Positions 15,401 through 29,500 of a stretch of 64,000 nucleotides of DNA are shown piece after piece. Under the pieces are notes generated by a model that was not told where the DNA came from, made no database searches, and saw only the letters and a program-made list of their open reading frames with translations. Within the stretch, counting starts at the first letter, position 1. Every line of letters begins with the position of its first letter. The position numbers were made by a program, and so were the translations under genes. The DNA comes from Psococerastis gibbosa. Its lineage: Eukaryota; Arthropoda; Insecta; Psocodea; Psocidae. Location: positions 12,710,001 through 12,774,000 of the forward strand of contig OZ020489.1 in the NCBI GenBank assembly GCA_963971405.1, read 5' to 3'.

Positions 15401-18400
15401 AATGATATGGGTGTCTTAGTTTTGCTTATTTTGGCTCATTGTATTGTACTTAACATTGAGCTATTGCTCCTGCGTGTTCATCGGTGTAAGTGTAGTTGCA
15501 AAAAATTCATTCGACAAGAATACGAAAAATAGCTATTTACTTATTTTTTTTTTTGAAAGGTCTTGAAATAATATGGGTGTCTAAATTTTGCTTTTTTTGG
15601 CTCATTGTATTGTACTTAACATTGAGCAATTGCTCCTGCGTGTTCATCGGTGTAAATGTAGCTTAAAAAAATTCATTCGGCATGAATTCGAAAAATGGCT
15701 ATTTACTTATTTTATTTTTTTAAAAGGTCTTGAAATGATATAGGTGTCTAAATTTTGCTTATTTTGGCTCAGCAATTGCTCCTGCGTGTTCATCGGTGTA
15801 AATGTAGCTTAATGAAATTCTTTCGGCAAGAATACGAAAAATAGCGATTTGCTTATTTTATTTTTTTTAAAGGTCTTGAAATGATATGGGTGTCTTAATT
15901 TAGCTTATTTGGGCTCATTGTATTGTACTTAACATTGAGCAATTGCTCCTGCGCGTAAATCGGTTTAAATTTAGCTAAAAAAAAATTCATTTGACAAGAA
16001 TACGAAAAATAGCTATTTACTTATTTTATTTTTTTTAAAGGTCTGTAATGATATGGGTGTCTAAATTTTGCTTATTTTGGCTCATTGTATTGTACTTAAC
16101 ATTGAGCAATTGCTCCTGCGTGTTCATCGGTGTAAATGTAGCTTAAAAAAATTCATTCGGCAAGAATACGAAAAATGGCTGTTTACTTATTTTATTTTTT
16201 TTAAAGGTCTTGAAATGATACGGGTGTCTTAGTTTTGCTTATTTTGGCTCATTGTATTGTACTTAACAATGAGCAATTGCTCCTGCGTGTTCATCGGTGT
16301 AAGTGTAGTTGCAAAAAATTCATTCGACAAGAATACGAAAAATAGCTATTTACTTATTTTTTTTTTTAAAGGTCTTGAAATAATATGGGTGTCTAAATTT
16401 TGCTTTTTTTGGCTCATTGTATTGTACTTAACATTGAGCAATTGCTCCTGCGTGTTCATCGGTGTAAATGTAGCTTAAAAAAATTCATTCGGCATGAATT
16501 CGAAAAATGGCTATTTACTTATTTCATTTTTTTAAAAGGTCTTGAAATGATATGGGTGTCTTAGTTTTGCTTATTTTGGCTCATTGTATTGCACTTAACA
16601 TTGAGCAATCGCTCCTGCGTGTTCATCGGTGTAAATGTAGCTTAAAAAAATTCATTCGACAAGAATACGAAAAATAGCTTTTTACTTATTTTATTTTTTT
16701 TAAAGGTCTTGAAAAGATATGGGTGTCTAAATTTTGCTTATTTTGGCTCATTGTATTGTATTTAGCAAAAGCTCCTGCGTGTTCATCGGTGTAAATGTAG
16801 CTTAAAAATATTCATTCGACAGGAATACGAAAAATAGCCATTGACTTATTTTATTTTTTTTAAAAGTCTTGAATTGTTATGGGTGTCTTAGTTTTGCTTA
16901 TTTTGGCTCATTGTATTGTACTGAACATTGAGCTATTGCTCCTGCGTGTTCATCGGTGTAAATGTAGATTAAAAATATTCATTCGACAGGAATACGAGAA
17001 ATAGCTATTAACTTATTTTATTTTTTTTAAAGGTCTGGAATGATATGGGTGTCTAAATTTTGCTTATTTTGGCTCATTGTCTTGTAGTCAGCATTGAGCG
17101 ATTGCTCCTGCGTGTTCATCGGTGTAAATGTAGCTTAATAAAATTCATTCGGCAAGAATACGAAAAATCGCGATTTGCTTATTTTTTTTTTTTTTAAAGG
17201 TCTTGAATGATATGGGTGTCTAAATTTTGCTTGTTTTGGCTCATTGTATTGTACTAAACATTTAGCAATAGCTCCTGCGTGTTCATCGGTGTAAATGTAG
17301 CTCAAAAAAATTCATTCGGCATGAATACGAAAAATGGCTATTAACTTACTTTATTTTTTTTAAAGGTCTTGAAATGATATGGGTGTCTAAATTTTGCTTA
17401 TTTTGGCTCATTGTATTGTACTAAACATTTAGCAATAGCTCCTGCGTGTTCATCGGTGTAAATGTAGCTCAAAAAAATTCATTCGGCATGAATACGAAAA
17501 ATGGCTATTTACTTACTTTATTTTTTTTAAAGGCCTTGAAATGAAATGGGTGTCTTAGTTTTGCTTATTTTGGCTCATTGTATTGCACTTAACATTGAGC
17601 AATCGCTCCTGCGTGTTCATCGGTGTAAATGTAGCTTAAAAAAATTCATTTGACAAGAATACGAAAAATAGCTATTTTCTTATTTTATTTTTTTTAAAGG
17701 TCTTGAAATGTTATGGGTGTCTTAGTTTTGCTTATTTTGGCTCATTGTATTGTACTTAACATTGAGCAATTGCTCCTGCGTGTTCATCGGTGTAAATGTA
17801 GCTTAAAAAAATTCATTTGACAAGAATACGAAAAATTGCTATTTACTTATTTTATTTTTTTTAAAGGTCTGGAATGATATGGGTGTCTTAATTTTGCTTA
17901 TTTTGCCTCATTGTATTGTACTTAACATTAAGCATTTGCTCCTATGTGTTCATCGGTGTAAATGTAGCTAAAAAAAATTCATTAGACAAGAATACGAAAA
18001 ATAGCTTTATAATTATTTTATTTTTTTTAAAGGTCTTGAAAAGATATGGGTGTCTTAATTTTGCTTATTTTGGCTCACTGTATTGTACTTGACATTAAGC
18101 AATTGCTCCTGCGCGTAAATCGGTTTAAATTTAGCTAAAAAAAATTAATTTGACAAGAATACGAAAAATAGCTATATATTTATTTTATTTTTTTTGAAGG
18201 TCTCGAAATGATATGGGTGTCTTAGTTTTGCTTATTTTGGCTCACTGTATTGTACTTAACATTAAGCAATTGCTCCTGCGCGTAAATCGGTTTAAATTTA
18301 GCTAAAAAAAATTCATTTGACAAGAATACGAAAAATAGCTATATACTTATTTTATTTTTTTTAAAGGTCTTGAAAAGATATGGGTGTCTTAATTTTGCTT

Positions 18401-21400
18401 ATTTTGGCTCATTGTATTGTACTTAACATTAAGCTATTGCTCCTACGTGTTCATCGGTGTAAATGTAGCTAAAAAAATTCATTAGACAAGAATACGAAAA
18501 ATAGCTATATAATTATTTTATTTTTTTTAAAGGTCTTGAAATGATATGGGTGTCTTAATTTAGCTTATTTTGGCTCATTGTGTTGTACTTAACATTGAGC
18601 AATTGCTCCTGCGCGAAAATCGGTTTAAATTAGCTAAAAAAAATTAATTTGACAAGAATACGAAAAATAGCTATATACTTATTTTATTTTTTTTGAAGGT
18701 CTCGAAATGATATGGGTGTCTTAATTTTGCTTATTTTGGCTCACTGTATTGTACTTAACGTTAAGCAATTGCTCCTGCGCGTAAATCGGTTTAAATTTAG
18801 CTAAAAAAAATTCATTTGACAAGAATACGAAAAATAGCTATTTACTTATTTTATTTTTTTTAATGGTCTTGAAATGATATGGGTGTCTTAGTTTTGCTTA
18901 TTTTGGCTCATTGTATTGCACTTAACATTGAGCAATCGCTCCTGCGTGTTCATCGGTGTAAATGTAGCTTAATAAAATTCATTCGGCAAGAATACGAAAA
19001 ATAGCGATTTGCTTATTTTATTTTTTTTTAAAGGTTTTGAATGATATGGGTGTCTAAATTTTGCTTATTTTGGCTCATTGTATTGTACTAAACATTTCGC
19101 AATAGCTCCTGCGTGTTCATCGGTGTAAATGTAGCTTAAAAAAATTCATTCGGCATGAATACGAAAAATAGCGATTTGCTTATTTTATTTTTTTTAAGGG
19201 TCTTGAAATGATATGGGTGTCTAAATTTTGCTTATTTTGGCTCATTGTATTGTATTTAGCAATAGCTCCTGCGTGTTCATCGGTGTAAATGTAGCTGAAA
19301 ATAATTCATTCGACAAGAATACGAAAAATAGCTATTTACTTATTTTATTTTTTTTAAGGGTCTTGAAATGATATGGGTGTCTAAATTTTGCTTATTTTGG
19401 CTCATTGTATTGTATTTAGCAATAGCTCCTGCGTGTTCATCGGTGTAAATGTAGCTGAAAATAATTCATTCGACAAGAATACGAAAAATTGCTATTTACT
19501 TATTTTATTTTTTTTAAAGGTCTTGAAATGATATGGGTGTCTTAGTTTTGCTTATTTTGGCTCATTGTATTGTACTTAACATTGAGCAATCGCTCCTGCG
19601 TGTTGATCGCTGTAAATGTAGCTGAAAAAAATTCATTTGACAAGAATACGAATAATAGCTATATACTTATTTTTTTTTTTAAAGGTCTTGAAATGATATG
19701 GGTGTCTAAATTATGCTTATTTTGGCTCATTGTATTGTACTTAACATTGAGCAATTGCTCCTGCGTGTTCATGGGTGTACATGTAGCTTAAAAAAATTCA
19801 TTCGGCATGAATTCGAAAAATGGCTATTTACTTATTTTATTTTTTTAAGAGGTCTTGAAATGATATAGGTGTCTAAATTTTGCTTATTTTGGCTCAGCAA
19901 TTGCTCCTGCGTGTTCATCGGTGTAAATGTAGCTTAATGAAATTCTTTCGGCAAGAATACGAAAAATAGCGATTTGCTTATTTTATTTTTTTTAAAGGTC
20001 TTGAAATGATATGGGTGTCTTAATTTAGCTTATTTGGGCTCATTGTATTGTACTTAACATTGAGCAATTGCTCCTGCGCGTAAATCGGTTTAAATTTAGC
20101 TAAAAAAAAATTCATTTGACAAGAATACGAAAAATAGCTATTTACTTATTTTATTTTTTTTAAAGGTCTGTATTGATATGGGTGTCTAAATTTTGCTTAT
20201 TTTGGCTCATTGTATTGTACTTAACATTGAGCAATTGCTCCTGCGTGTTCATCGGTGTAAATGTAGCTTAAAAAAATTCATTCGGCAAGAATACGAAAAA
20301 TGGCTGTTTACTTATTTTTTTTTTTTTAAAGGTCTTGAAATGATACGGGTGTCTTAGTTTTGCTTATTTTGGCTCATTGTATTGTACTTAACAATGAGCA
20401 ATTGCTCCTGCGTGTTCATCGGTGTAAGTGTAGTTGCAAAAAATTCATTCGACAAGAATACGAAAAATAGCTATTTACTTATTTTTTTTTTAAAGGTCTT
20501 GAAATAATATGGGTGTCTAAATTTTGCTTTTTTTGGCTCATTGTATTGTACTTAACATTGAGCAATTGCTCCTGCGTGTTCATCGGTGTAAATGTAGCTT
20601 ATAAAAATTCATTCGGCATGAATTCGAAAAATGGCTATTTACTTATTTCATTTTTTTAAAAGGTCTTGAAATGATATGGGTGTCTTAGTTTTGCTTATTT
20701 TGGCTCATTGTATTGCACTTAACATTGAGCAATCGCTCCTGCGTGTTCATCGGTGTAAATGTAGCTTAAAAAAATTCATTCGACAAGAATACGAAAAATA
20801 GCTTTTTACTTATTTTATTTTTTTTAAAGGTCTTGAAAGGATATGGGTGTCTAAATTTTGCTTATTTTGGCTCATTGTATTGTATTTAGCAAAAGCTCCT
20901 GCGTGTTCATCGGTGTAAATGTAGCTTAAAAATATTCATTCGACAGGAATACGAAAAATAGCTATTGACTTATTTTATTTTTTTTAAAGGTCCTGAAAAG
21001 TTATGGGTGTCTTAGTTTTGCTTATTTTGGCTCATTGTATTGTACTGAACATTGAGCTATTGCTCCTGCGTGTTCATCGGTGTAAATGTAGCTTAAAAAT
21101 ATTCATTCGACAGGAATACGAGAAATAGCTATTAACTTATTTTATTTTTTTTAAAGGTCTGGAATGATATGGGTGTCTAAATTTTGCTTATTTTGGCTCA
21201 TTGTCATGTACTCAGCATTGAGCGATTGCTCCTGCGTGTTCATCGGTGTAAATGTAGCTTAAAAAAACTCATTCGGCAAGAATACGAAAAATGGCTGTTG
21301 ACTTATTTTATTTTTTTTAAAGGTCTTGAAATGATACGGGTGTCTTAGTTTTGCTTATTTTGGCTCATTGTATTGTACTTAACATTGAGCAATTGCTCCT

Positions 21401-22900
21401 GCGTGTTCATCGGTGTAAATGTAGCTTAATAAAATTCATTCGGCAAGAATACGAAAAATCGCGATTTGCTTATTTTTTTTTTTTTTAAAGGTCTTGAATG
21501 ATATGGGTGTCTAAATTTTGCTTGTTTTGGCTCATTGTATTGTACTAAACATTTAGCAATAGCTCCTGCGTGTTCATCGGTGTAAATGTAGCTCAAAAAA
21601 ATTCATTCGGCATGAACACGAAAAATGGCTATTAACTTACTTTATTTTTTTTAAAGGTCTTGAAATGATATGGGTGTCTAAATTTTGCTTATTTTGGCTC
21701 ATTGTATTGTACTAAACATTTAGCAATAGCTCCTGCGTGTTCATCGGTGTAAATGTAGCTCAAAAAAATTCATTCGGCATGAATACGAAAAATGGCTATT
21801 TACTTACTTTATTTTTTTTAAAGGTCTTGAAATGAAATGGGTGTCTTAGTTTTGCTTATTTTGGCTCATTGTATTGCACTTAACATTGAGCAATCGCTCC
21901 TGCGTGTTCATCGGTGTAAATGTAGCTTAAAAAAATTCATGTGACAAGAATACGAAAAATAGCTATTTTCTTATTTTATTTTTTTTAAAGGTCTTGAAAT
22001 GTTATGGGTGTCTTAGTTTTGCTTATTTTGGCTCATTGTATTGTACTTAACATTGAGCAATTGCCCCTGCGTGTTCATCGGTGTAAATGTAGCTTAAAAA
22101 AATTCATTTGACAAGAATACGAAAAATAGCTTTATAATTATTTTATTTTTTTTAAAGGTCTTGAAAAGATATGGGTGTCTTAATTTTGCTTATTTTGGCT
22201 CACTGTATTGTACTTGACATTAAGCAATTGCTCCTGCGCGTAAATCGGTTTAAATTTAGCTAAAAAAAATTAATTTGACAAGAATACGAAAAATAGCTAT
22301 ATATTTAATTTAATTTTTTTGAAGGTCTCGAAATGATATGGGTGTCTTAGTTTTGCTTATTTTGGCTCACTGTATTGTACTTAACATTAAGCAATTGCTC
22401 CTGCGCGTAAATCGGTTTAAATTTAGCTAAAAAAAATTCATTTGACAAGAATACGAAAAATAGCTATATACTTATTTTATTTTTTTTAAGGGTCTTGAAA
22501 AGATATGGGTGTCTTAATGTTGCTTATTTTGGCTCATTGTATTGTACTTAACATTAAGCTATTGCTCCTACGTGTTCATCGGTGTAAATGTAGCTAAAAA
22601 AATTCATTAGACAAGAATACGAAAAATAGCTATATAATTATTTTATTTTTTTTAAAGGTCTTGAAATGATATGGGTGTCTTAATTTAGCTTATTTTGGCT
22701 CATTGTAATGTACTTAACATTGAGCAATTGCTCCTGCGCGAAAATCGGTTTAAATTAGCTAAAAAAAATTAATTTGACAAGAATACGAAAAATAGCTATA
22801 TACTTATTTTATTTTTTTTGAAGGTCTCGAAATGATATGGGTGTCTTAATTTTGCTTATTTTGGCTCACTGTATTGTACATAACGTTAAGCAATTGCTCC
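1..22900 (+). repeat. Satellite sub-region with HORs of about 7 kb
   Basis: Rare variant monomers recur in the same order at long intervals. A monomer reading TGTTGATCGCTGTAAATG occurs near 838, 8138, 15138 and 19596, giving spacings of about 7300, 7000 and 4460 bp. A variant with AAATTAATTTGACAAG and TTTTTCTTGAAGG occurs near 6510 and 14338. The spacings are not constant, so whole monomers or groups of monomers have been gained or lost inside the copies. Order and shared mutations show block duplication rather than single-monomer spread. Confidence 0.8.
9430..9518 (-). mobile_element. Retroposed 59-nt fragment with poly(A) tail, inside a satellite monomer
   Basis: On the plus strand a run of T (9428-9459, 32 T including two target bases) is followed by 59 nt of non-satellite, GC-richer sequence (9460-9518). 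The satellite then resumes. TTGTATTGTACTT is present on both sides (9417-9429 and 9519-9531), a perfect 13-bp target-site duplication. Sister monomers, for example at 16411-16440, show the unoccupied site. Poly(A) plus a duplication of this size is the mark of LINE-driven retroposition; read as RNA, the insert is on the minus strand. The body can fold in part (AAGGTTCG with CGACCTT). The source RNA was not identified. Confidence 0.9.
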
Positions 22901-23579
22901 TGCGCGTAAATCGGTTTAAAGTTAGCTAAAAAAAAATTCATTTGACAAGAATACGAAAAATAGCTATTTACTTATTTTATTTTTTTTAATGGTCTTGAAA
23001 TGATATGGGTGTCTTAGTTTTGCTTATTTTGGCTCATTGTATTGCACTTAACATTGAGCAATCGCTCCTGCGTGTTCATCGGTGTAAATGTAGCTTAAAA
23101 TAATTCATTTGACAAGAATACCAAAAATAGCTATTTTCTTATTTTATTTTTTTTAAAGGTCTTGAAATGTTATGGGTGTCTTAGTTTTGCTTATTTTGGC
23201 TCATTGTATTGTACTTAACATTGAGCAATTGCTCCTGCGTGTTCATCGGTGTAAATGTAGCTTAAAAAAATTCATTCGACAAGAATACGAAAAATTGCTA
23301 TTTACTTATTTTATTTTTTTTAAAGGTCTGGAATGATATGGGTGTCTGAATTTTGCTTATTTTGGCTCATTGTATTGTAGTTAACATTTAGCAATTGCTC
23401 CTGCGTGTTCATCGGTGTAAATGTAGCTTAAAAAAATTCATTCGACAAGAATACGAAAAATAGCTATTTACTTATTTTATTTTTTTTAAAGGTCTTGCAA
23501 AGATATGGGTGTCTAAATTTTGCTTATTTTGGCTCATTGTATTGTATTTAGCAATACCTCCTGCGTGTTCATCGGTGTA

Positions 23580-26500
23580 AATGTAGCTGAAAATAAATCA
23601 TTCGACAAGAATACGAAAAATAGCTATTTACTTATTTTATTTTTTTTAAGGGTCTTGAAATGATATGGGTGTCTAAATTTAGCTTATTTTGCCTCATTGT
23701 ATTTTACTTAACATTTAGCAATAGCTCCTGCGTGTTGATCGGTGTAAATGTAGCTGAATAAAATTCATTTGACAAGAATACGAAAAATAGCTTTTTACTT
23801 ATTTTATTTTTTTTTAAAGGTCTTGAAATGATATGGGTGTCTAAATTTTGCTTATTTTGGCTCATTGTATTGTACTTAACATTGAGCAATTGCTCCTGCG
23901 TGTTCATGGGTGTATATGTAGCTTAAAAAAATTCATTCGACAAGAATACGAAAAATAGCTATTTACGTATTTTATTTTTTTTAAAGGTCTTGAAAAGATA
24001 TGGGTGTCTAAATTTTGCTTATTTTGGCTCATTGTATTGTATTTAGCAATAGCTCCTGCGTGTTCATCGGTGTAAATGTAGCTTTAAAATATTCATTCGA
24101 CAGGATAAGGAAAAATAGCTATTTACTACTTATTTTTTTTTTTTTAAAGGTCTTGAAATGTTATGGGTGTCTTAGTTTTGCTTATTTTGGCTCATTGTAT
24201 TGTACTGAACATTGAGCAATTGCTCCTGCGTGTTCATCGGTGTAAATGTAGCTTAATAAAATTCATTCGGCAAGAATACGAAAAATAGCGATTTGCTTAT
24301 TTTATTTTTTTTAAAGGTCTTGAAAAGATATGGGTGTCTAAATTTTGCTTATTTTGCCTCATTGTATTTTACTTAACATTTAGCAATAGCTCCTGCGTGT
24401 TGATCGGTGTAAATGTAGCTGAATAAAATTCATTTGACAAGAATACGAAAAATAGCTTTTTACTTATTTTATTTTTTTTTAAAGGTCTTGAAATGATATG
24501 GGTGTCTAAATTTTGCTTATTTTGGCTCATTGTATTGTACTAAACATTTCGCAATAGCTCCTGCGTGTTCATCGGTGTAAATGTAGCTTAAAAAAATTCA
24601 TTCGGCATGAATACGAAAAATAGCGATTTGCTTATTTTATTTTTTTTAAAGGTCTGGAATGATATGGGTGTCTGAATTTTGCTTATTTTGGCTCATTGTA
24701 TTGTATTTAGCAATAGCTCCTGCGTGTTCATCGGTGTAAATGTAGCTGAAAATAATTCATTCGACAAGAATACGAAAAATAGCTATTTACTTATTTTATT
24801 TTTTTTAAGGGTCTTGAAATGATATGGGTGTCTAAATTTTGCTTATTTTGGCTCATTGTATTGTATTTAGCAATAGCTCCTGCGTGTTCATCGGTGTAAA
24901 TGTAGCTGAAAATAATTCATTCGACAAGAATACGAAAAATTGCTATTTACTTATTTTATTTTTTTTAAAGGTCTTGAAATGATATGGGTGTCTTAGTTTT
25001 GCTTATTTTGGCTCATTGTATTGTACTTAACATTGAGCAATCGCTCCTGCGTGTTGATCGCTGTAAATGTAGCTGAAAAAAATTCATTTGACAAGAATAC
25101 GAATAATAGCTATATACTTATTTTTTTTTTAAAGGTCTTGAAATAATATGGGTGTCTAAATTATGCTTATTTTGGCTCATTGTATTGTACTTAACATTGA
25201 GCAATTGCTCCTGCGTGTTCATGGGTGTACATGTAGCTTAAAACAATTCATTCGACAAGAATACGAAAAATTGCTATTTACTTATTTTATATTTTTTAAA
25301 GGTCTTGAAATGATATGGGTGTCTTAGTTTTGCTTATTTTGGCTCATTGTATTGTACTTAACATTGAGCTATTGCTCCTGCGTGTTCATCGGTGTAAGTG
25401 TAGTTGCAAAAAATTCATTCGACAAGAATACGAAAAATAGCTATTTACTTATTTTTTTTTTTAAAGGTCTTGAAATAATATGGGTGTCTAAATTTTGCTT
25501 TTTTTGGCTCATTGTATTGTACTTAACATTGAGCAATTGCTCCTGCGTGTTCATCGGTGTAAATGTAGCTTAAAAAAATTCATTCGGCATGAATTCGAAA
25601 AATGGCTATTTACTTATTTTATTTTTTTAAAAGGTCTTGAAATGATATAGGTGTCTAAATTTTGCTTATTTTGGCTCAGCAATTGCTCCTGCGTGTTCAT
25701 CGGTGTAAATGTAGCTTAATGAAATTCTTTCGGCAAGAATACGAAAAATAGCGATTTGCTTATTTTATTTTTTTTAAAGGTCTTGAAATGATATGGGTGT
25801 CTTAATTTAGCTTATTTGGGCTCATTGTATTGTACTTAACATTGAGCAATTGCTCCTGCGCGTAAATCGGTTGAAATTTAGCTAAAAAAAAATTCATTTG
25901 ACAAGAATACGAAAAATAGCTATTTACTTATTTTATTTTTTTTAAAGGTCTGTATTGATATGGGTGTCTAAATTTTGCTTATTTTGGCTCATTGTATTGT
26001 ACTTAACATTGAGCAATTGCTCCTGCGTGTTCATCGGTGTAAATGTAGCTTAAAAAAATTCATTCGGCAAGAATACGAAAAATGGCTGTTTACTTATTTT
26101 TTTTTTTTTAAAGGTCTTGAAATGATACGGGTGTCTTAGTTTTGCTTATTTTGGCACATTGTATTGTACTTAACAATGAGCAATTGCTCCTGCGTGTTCA
26201 TCGGTGTAAGTGTAGTTGCAAAAAATTCATTCGACAAGAATACGAAAAATAGCTATTTACTTATTTTTTTTTTTTAAAGGTCTTGAAATAATATGGGTGT
26301 CTAAATTTTGCTTTTTTTGGCTCATTGTATTGTACTTAACATTGAGCAATTGCTCCTGCGTGTTCATCGGTGTAAATGTAGCTTAAAAAAATTCATTCGG
26401 CATGAATTCGAAAAATGGCTATTTACTTATTTCATTTTTTTAAAAGGTCTTGAAATGATATGGGTGTCTTAGTTTTGCTTATTTTGGCTCATTGTATTGC

Positions 26501-29500
26501 ACTTAACATTGAGCAATCGCTCCTGCGTGTTCATCGGTGTAAATGTAGCTTAAAAAAATTCATTCGACAAGAATACGAAAAATAGCTTTTTACTTATTTT
26601 ATTTTTTTTAAAGGTCTTGAAAGGATATGGGTGTCTAAATTTTGCTTATTTTGGCTCATTGTATTGTATTTAGCAAAAGCTCCTGCGTGTTCATCGGTGT
26701 AAATGTAGCTTAAAAATATTCATTCGACAGGAATACGAAAAATAGCTATTGACTTATTTTATTTTTTTTAAAGGTCTTGAAATGATACGGGTGTCTTAGT
26801 TTTGCTTATTTTGGCTCATTGTATTGCACTTAACATTGAGCAATCGCTCCTGCGTGCTCATCGGTGTAAATGTAGCTTAAAAAAATTCATTCGACAAGAA
26901 TGCGAAAAATAGCTATTTACTTATTTTATTTTTTTTAAAGGTCTGGAATGATATGGGTGTCTAAATTTTGCTTATTTTGGCTCATTGTCTTGTACTCAGC
27001 ATTGAGCGATTGCTCCTGCGTGTTCATCGGTGTAAATGTAGCTTAAAAAAACTCATTCGGCAAGAATACGAAAAATGGCTGTTGACTTATTTTATTTTTT
27101 TTAAGGGTCTTGAAATGATATGGGTGTCTAAATTTTGCTTATTTTGGCTCATTGTATTGTATTTAGCAATAGCTCCTGCGTGTTCATCGGTGTAAATGTA
27201 GCTGAAAATAATTCATTCGACAAGAATACGAAAAATTGCTATTTACTTATTTTATTTTTTTTAAAGGTCTTGAAATGATATGGGTGTCTTAGTTTTGCTT
27301 ATTTTGGCTCATTGTATTGTACTTAACATTGAGCAATCGCTCCTGCGTGTTGATCGCTGTAAATGTAGCTGAAAAAAATTCATTTGACAAGAATACGAAT
27401 AATAGCTATATACTTATTTTTTTTTAAAGGTCTTGAAATGATATGGGTGTCTAAATTATGCTTATTTTGGCTCATTGTATTGTACTTAACATTGAGCAAT
27501 TGCTCCTGCGTGTTCATGGGTGTACATGTAGCTTAAAACAATTCATTCGACAAGAATACGAAAAATTGCTATTTACTTATTTTATTTTTTTTAAAGGTCT
27601 TGAAATGATATGGGTGTCTTAGTTTTGCTTATTTTGGCTCATTGTATTGTACTTAACATTGAGCTATTGCTCCTGCGTGTTCATCGGTGTAAGTGTAGTT
27701 GCAAAAAATTCATTCGACAAGAATACGAAAAATAGCTATTTACTTATTTTTTTTTTTAAAGGTCTTGAAATAATATGGGTGTCTAAATTTTGCTTTTTTT
27801 GGCTCATTGTATTGTACTTAACATTGAGCAATTGCTCCTGCGTGTTCATCGGTGTAAATGTAGCTTAAAAAAATTCATTCGGCATGAATTCGAAAAATGG
27901 CTATTTACTTATTTTATTTTTTTAAAAGGTCTTGAAATGATATAGGTGTCTAAATTTTGCTTATTTTGGCTCAGCAATTGCTCCTGCGTGTTCATCGGTG
28001 TAAATGTAGCTTAATGAAATTCTTTCGGCAAGAATACGAAAAATAGCGATTTGCTTATTTTATTTTTTTTAAAGGTCTTGAAATGATATGGGTGTCTTAA
28101 TTTAGCTTATTTGGGCTCATTGTATTGTACTTAACATTGAGCAATTGCTCCTGCGCGTAAATCGGTGTAAATGTAGCTGAAAATAAATCATTCGACAAGA
28201 ATACGAAAAATAGCTATTTACTTATTTTATTTTTTTTAAGGGTCTTGAAATGATATGGGTGTCTAAATTTAGCTTATTTTGCCTCATTGTATTTTACTTA
28301 ACATTTAGCAATAGCTCCTGCGTGTTGATCGGTGTAAATGTAGCTGAATAAAATTCATTTGACAAGAATACGAAAAATAGCTTTTTACTTATTTTATTTT
28401 TTTTTAAAGGTCTTGAAATGATATGGGTGTCTAAATTTTGCTTATTTTGGCTCATTGTATTGTACTTAACATTGAGCAATTGCTCCTGCGTGTTCATGGG
28501 TGTATATGTAGCTTAAAAAAATTCATTCGACAAGAATACGAAAAATAGCTATTTACGTATTTTATTTTTTTTAAAGGTCTTGAAAAGATATGGGTGTCTA
28601 AATTTTGCTTATTTTGGCTCATTGTATTGTATTTAGCAATAGCTCCTGCGTGTTCATCGGTGTAAATGTAGCTTTAAAATATTCATTCGACAGGATAAGG
28701 AAAAATAGCTATTTACTACTTATTTTTTTTTTTTTAAAGGTCTTGAAATGTTATGGGTGTCTTAGTTTTGCTTATTTTGGCTCATTGTATTGTACTGAAC
28801 ATTGAGCAATTGCTCCTGCGTGTTCATCGGTGTAAATGTAGCTTAATAAAATTCATTCGGCAAGAATACGAAAAATAGCGATTTGCTTATTTTATTTTTT
28901 TTAAAGGTCTTGAAAAGATATGGGTGTCTAAATTTTGCTTATTTTGCCTCATTGTATTTTACTTAACATTTAGCAATAGCTCCTGCGTGTTGATCGGTGT
29001 AAATGTAGCTGAATAAAATTCATTTGACAAGAATACGAAAAATAGCTTTTTACTTATTTTATTTTTTTTTAAAGGTCTTGAAATGATATGGGTGTCTTAA
29101 TTTAGCTTATTTGGGCTCATTGTATTGTACTTAACATTGAGCAATTGCTCCTGCGCGTAAATCGGTTGAAATTTAGCTAAAAAAAAATTCATTTGACAAG
29201 AATACGAAAAATAGCTATTTACTTATTTTATTTTTTTTAAAGGTCTGTATTGATATGGGTGTCTAAATTTTGCTTATTTTGGCTCATTGTATTGTACTTA
29301 ACATTGAGCAATTGCTCCTGCGTGTTCATCGGTGTAAATGTAGCTTAAAAAAATTCATTCGGCAAGAATACGAAAAATGGCTGTTTACTTATTTTTTTTT
29401 TTTTAAAGGTCTTGAAATGATACGGGTGTCTTAGTTTTGCTTATTTTGGCACATTGTATTGTACTTAACAATGAGCAATTGCTCCTGCGTGTTCATCGGT

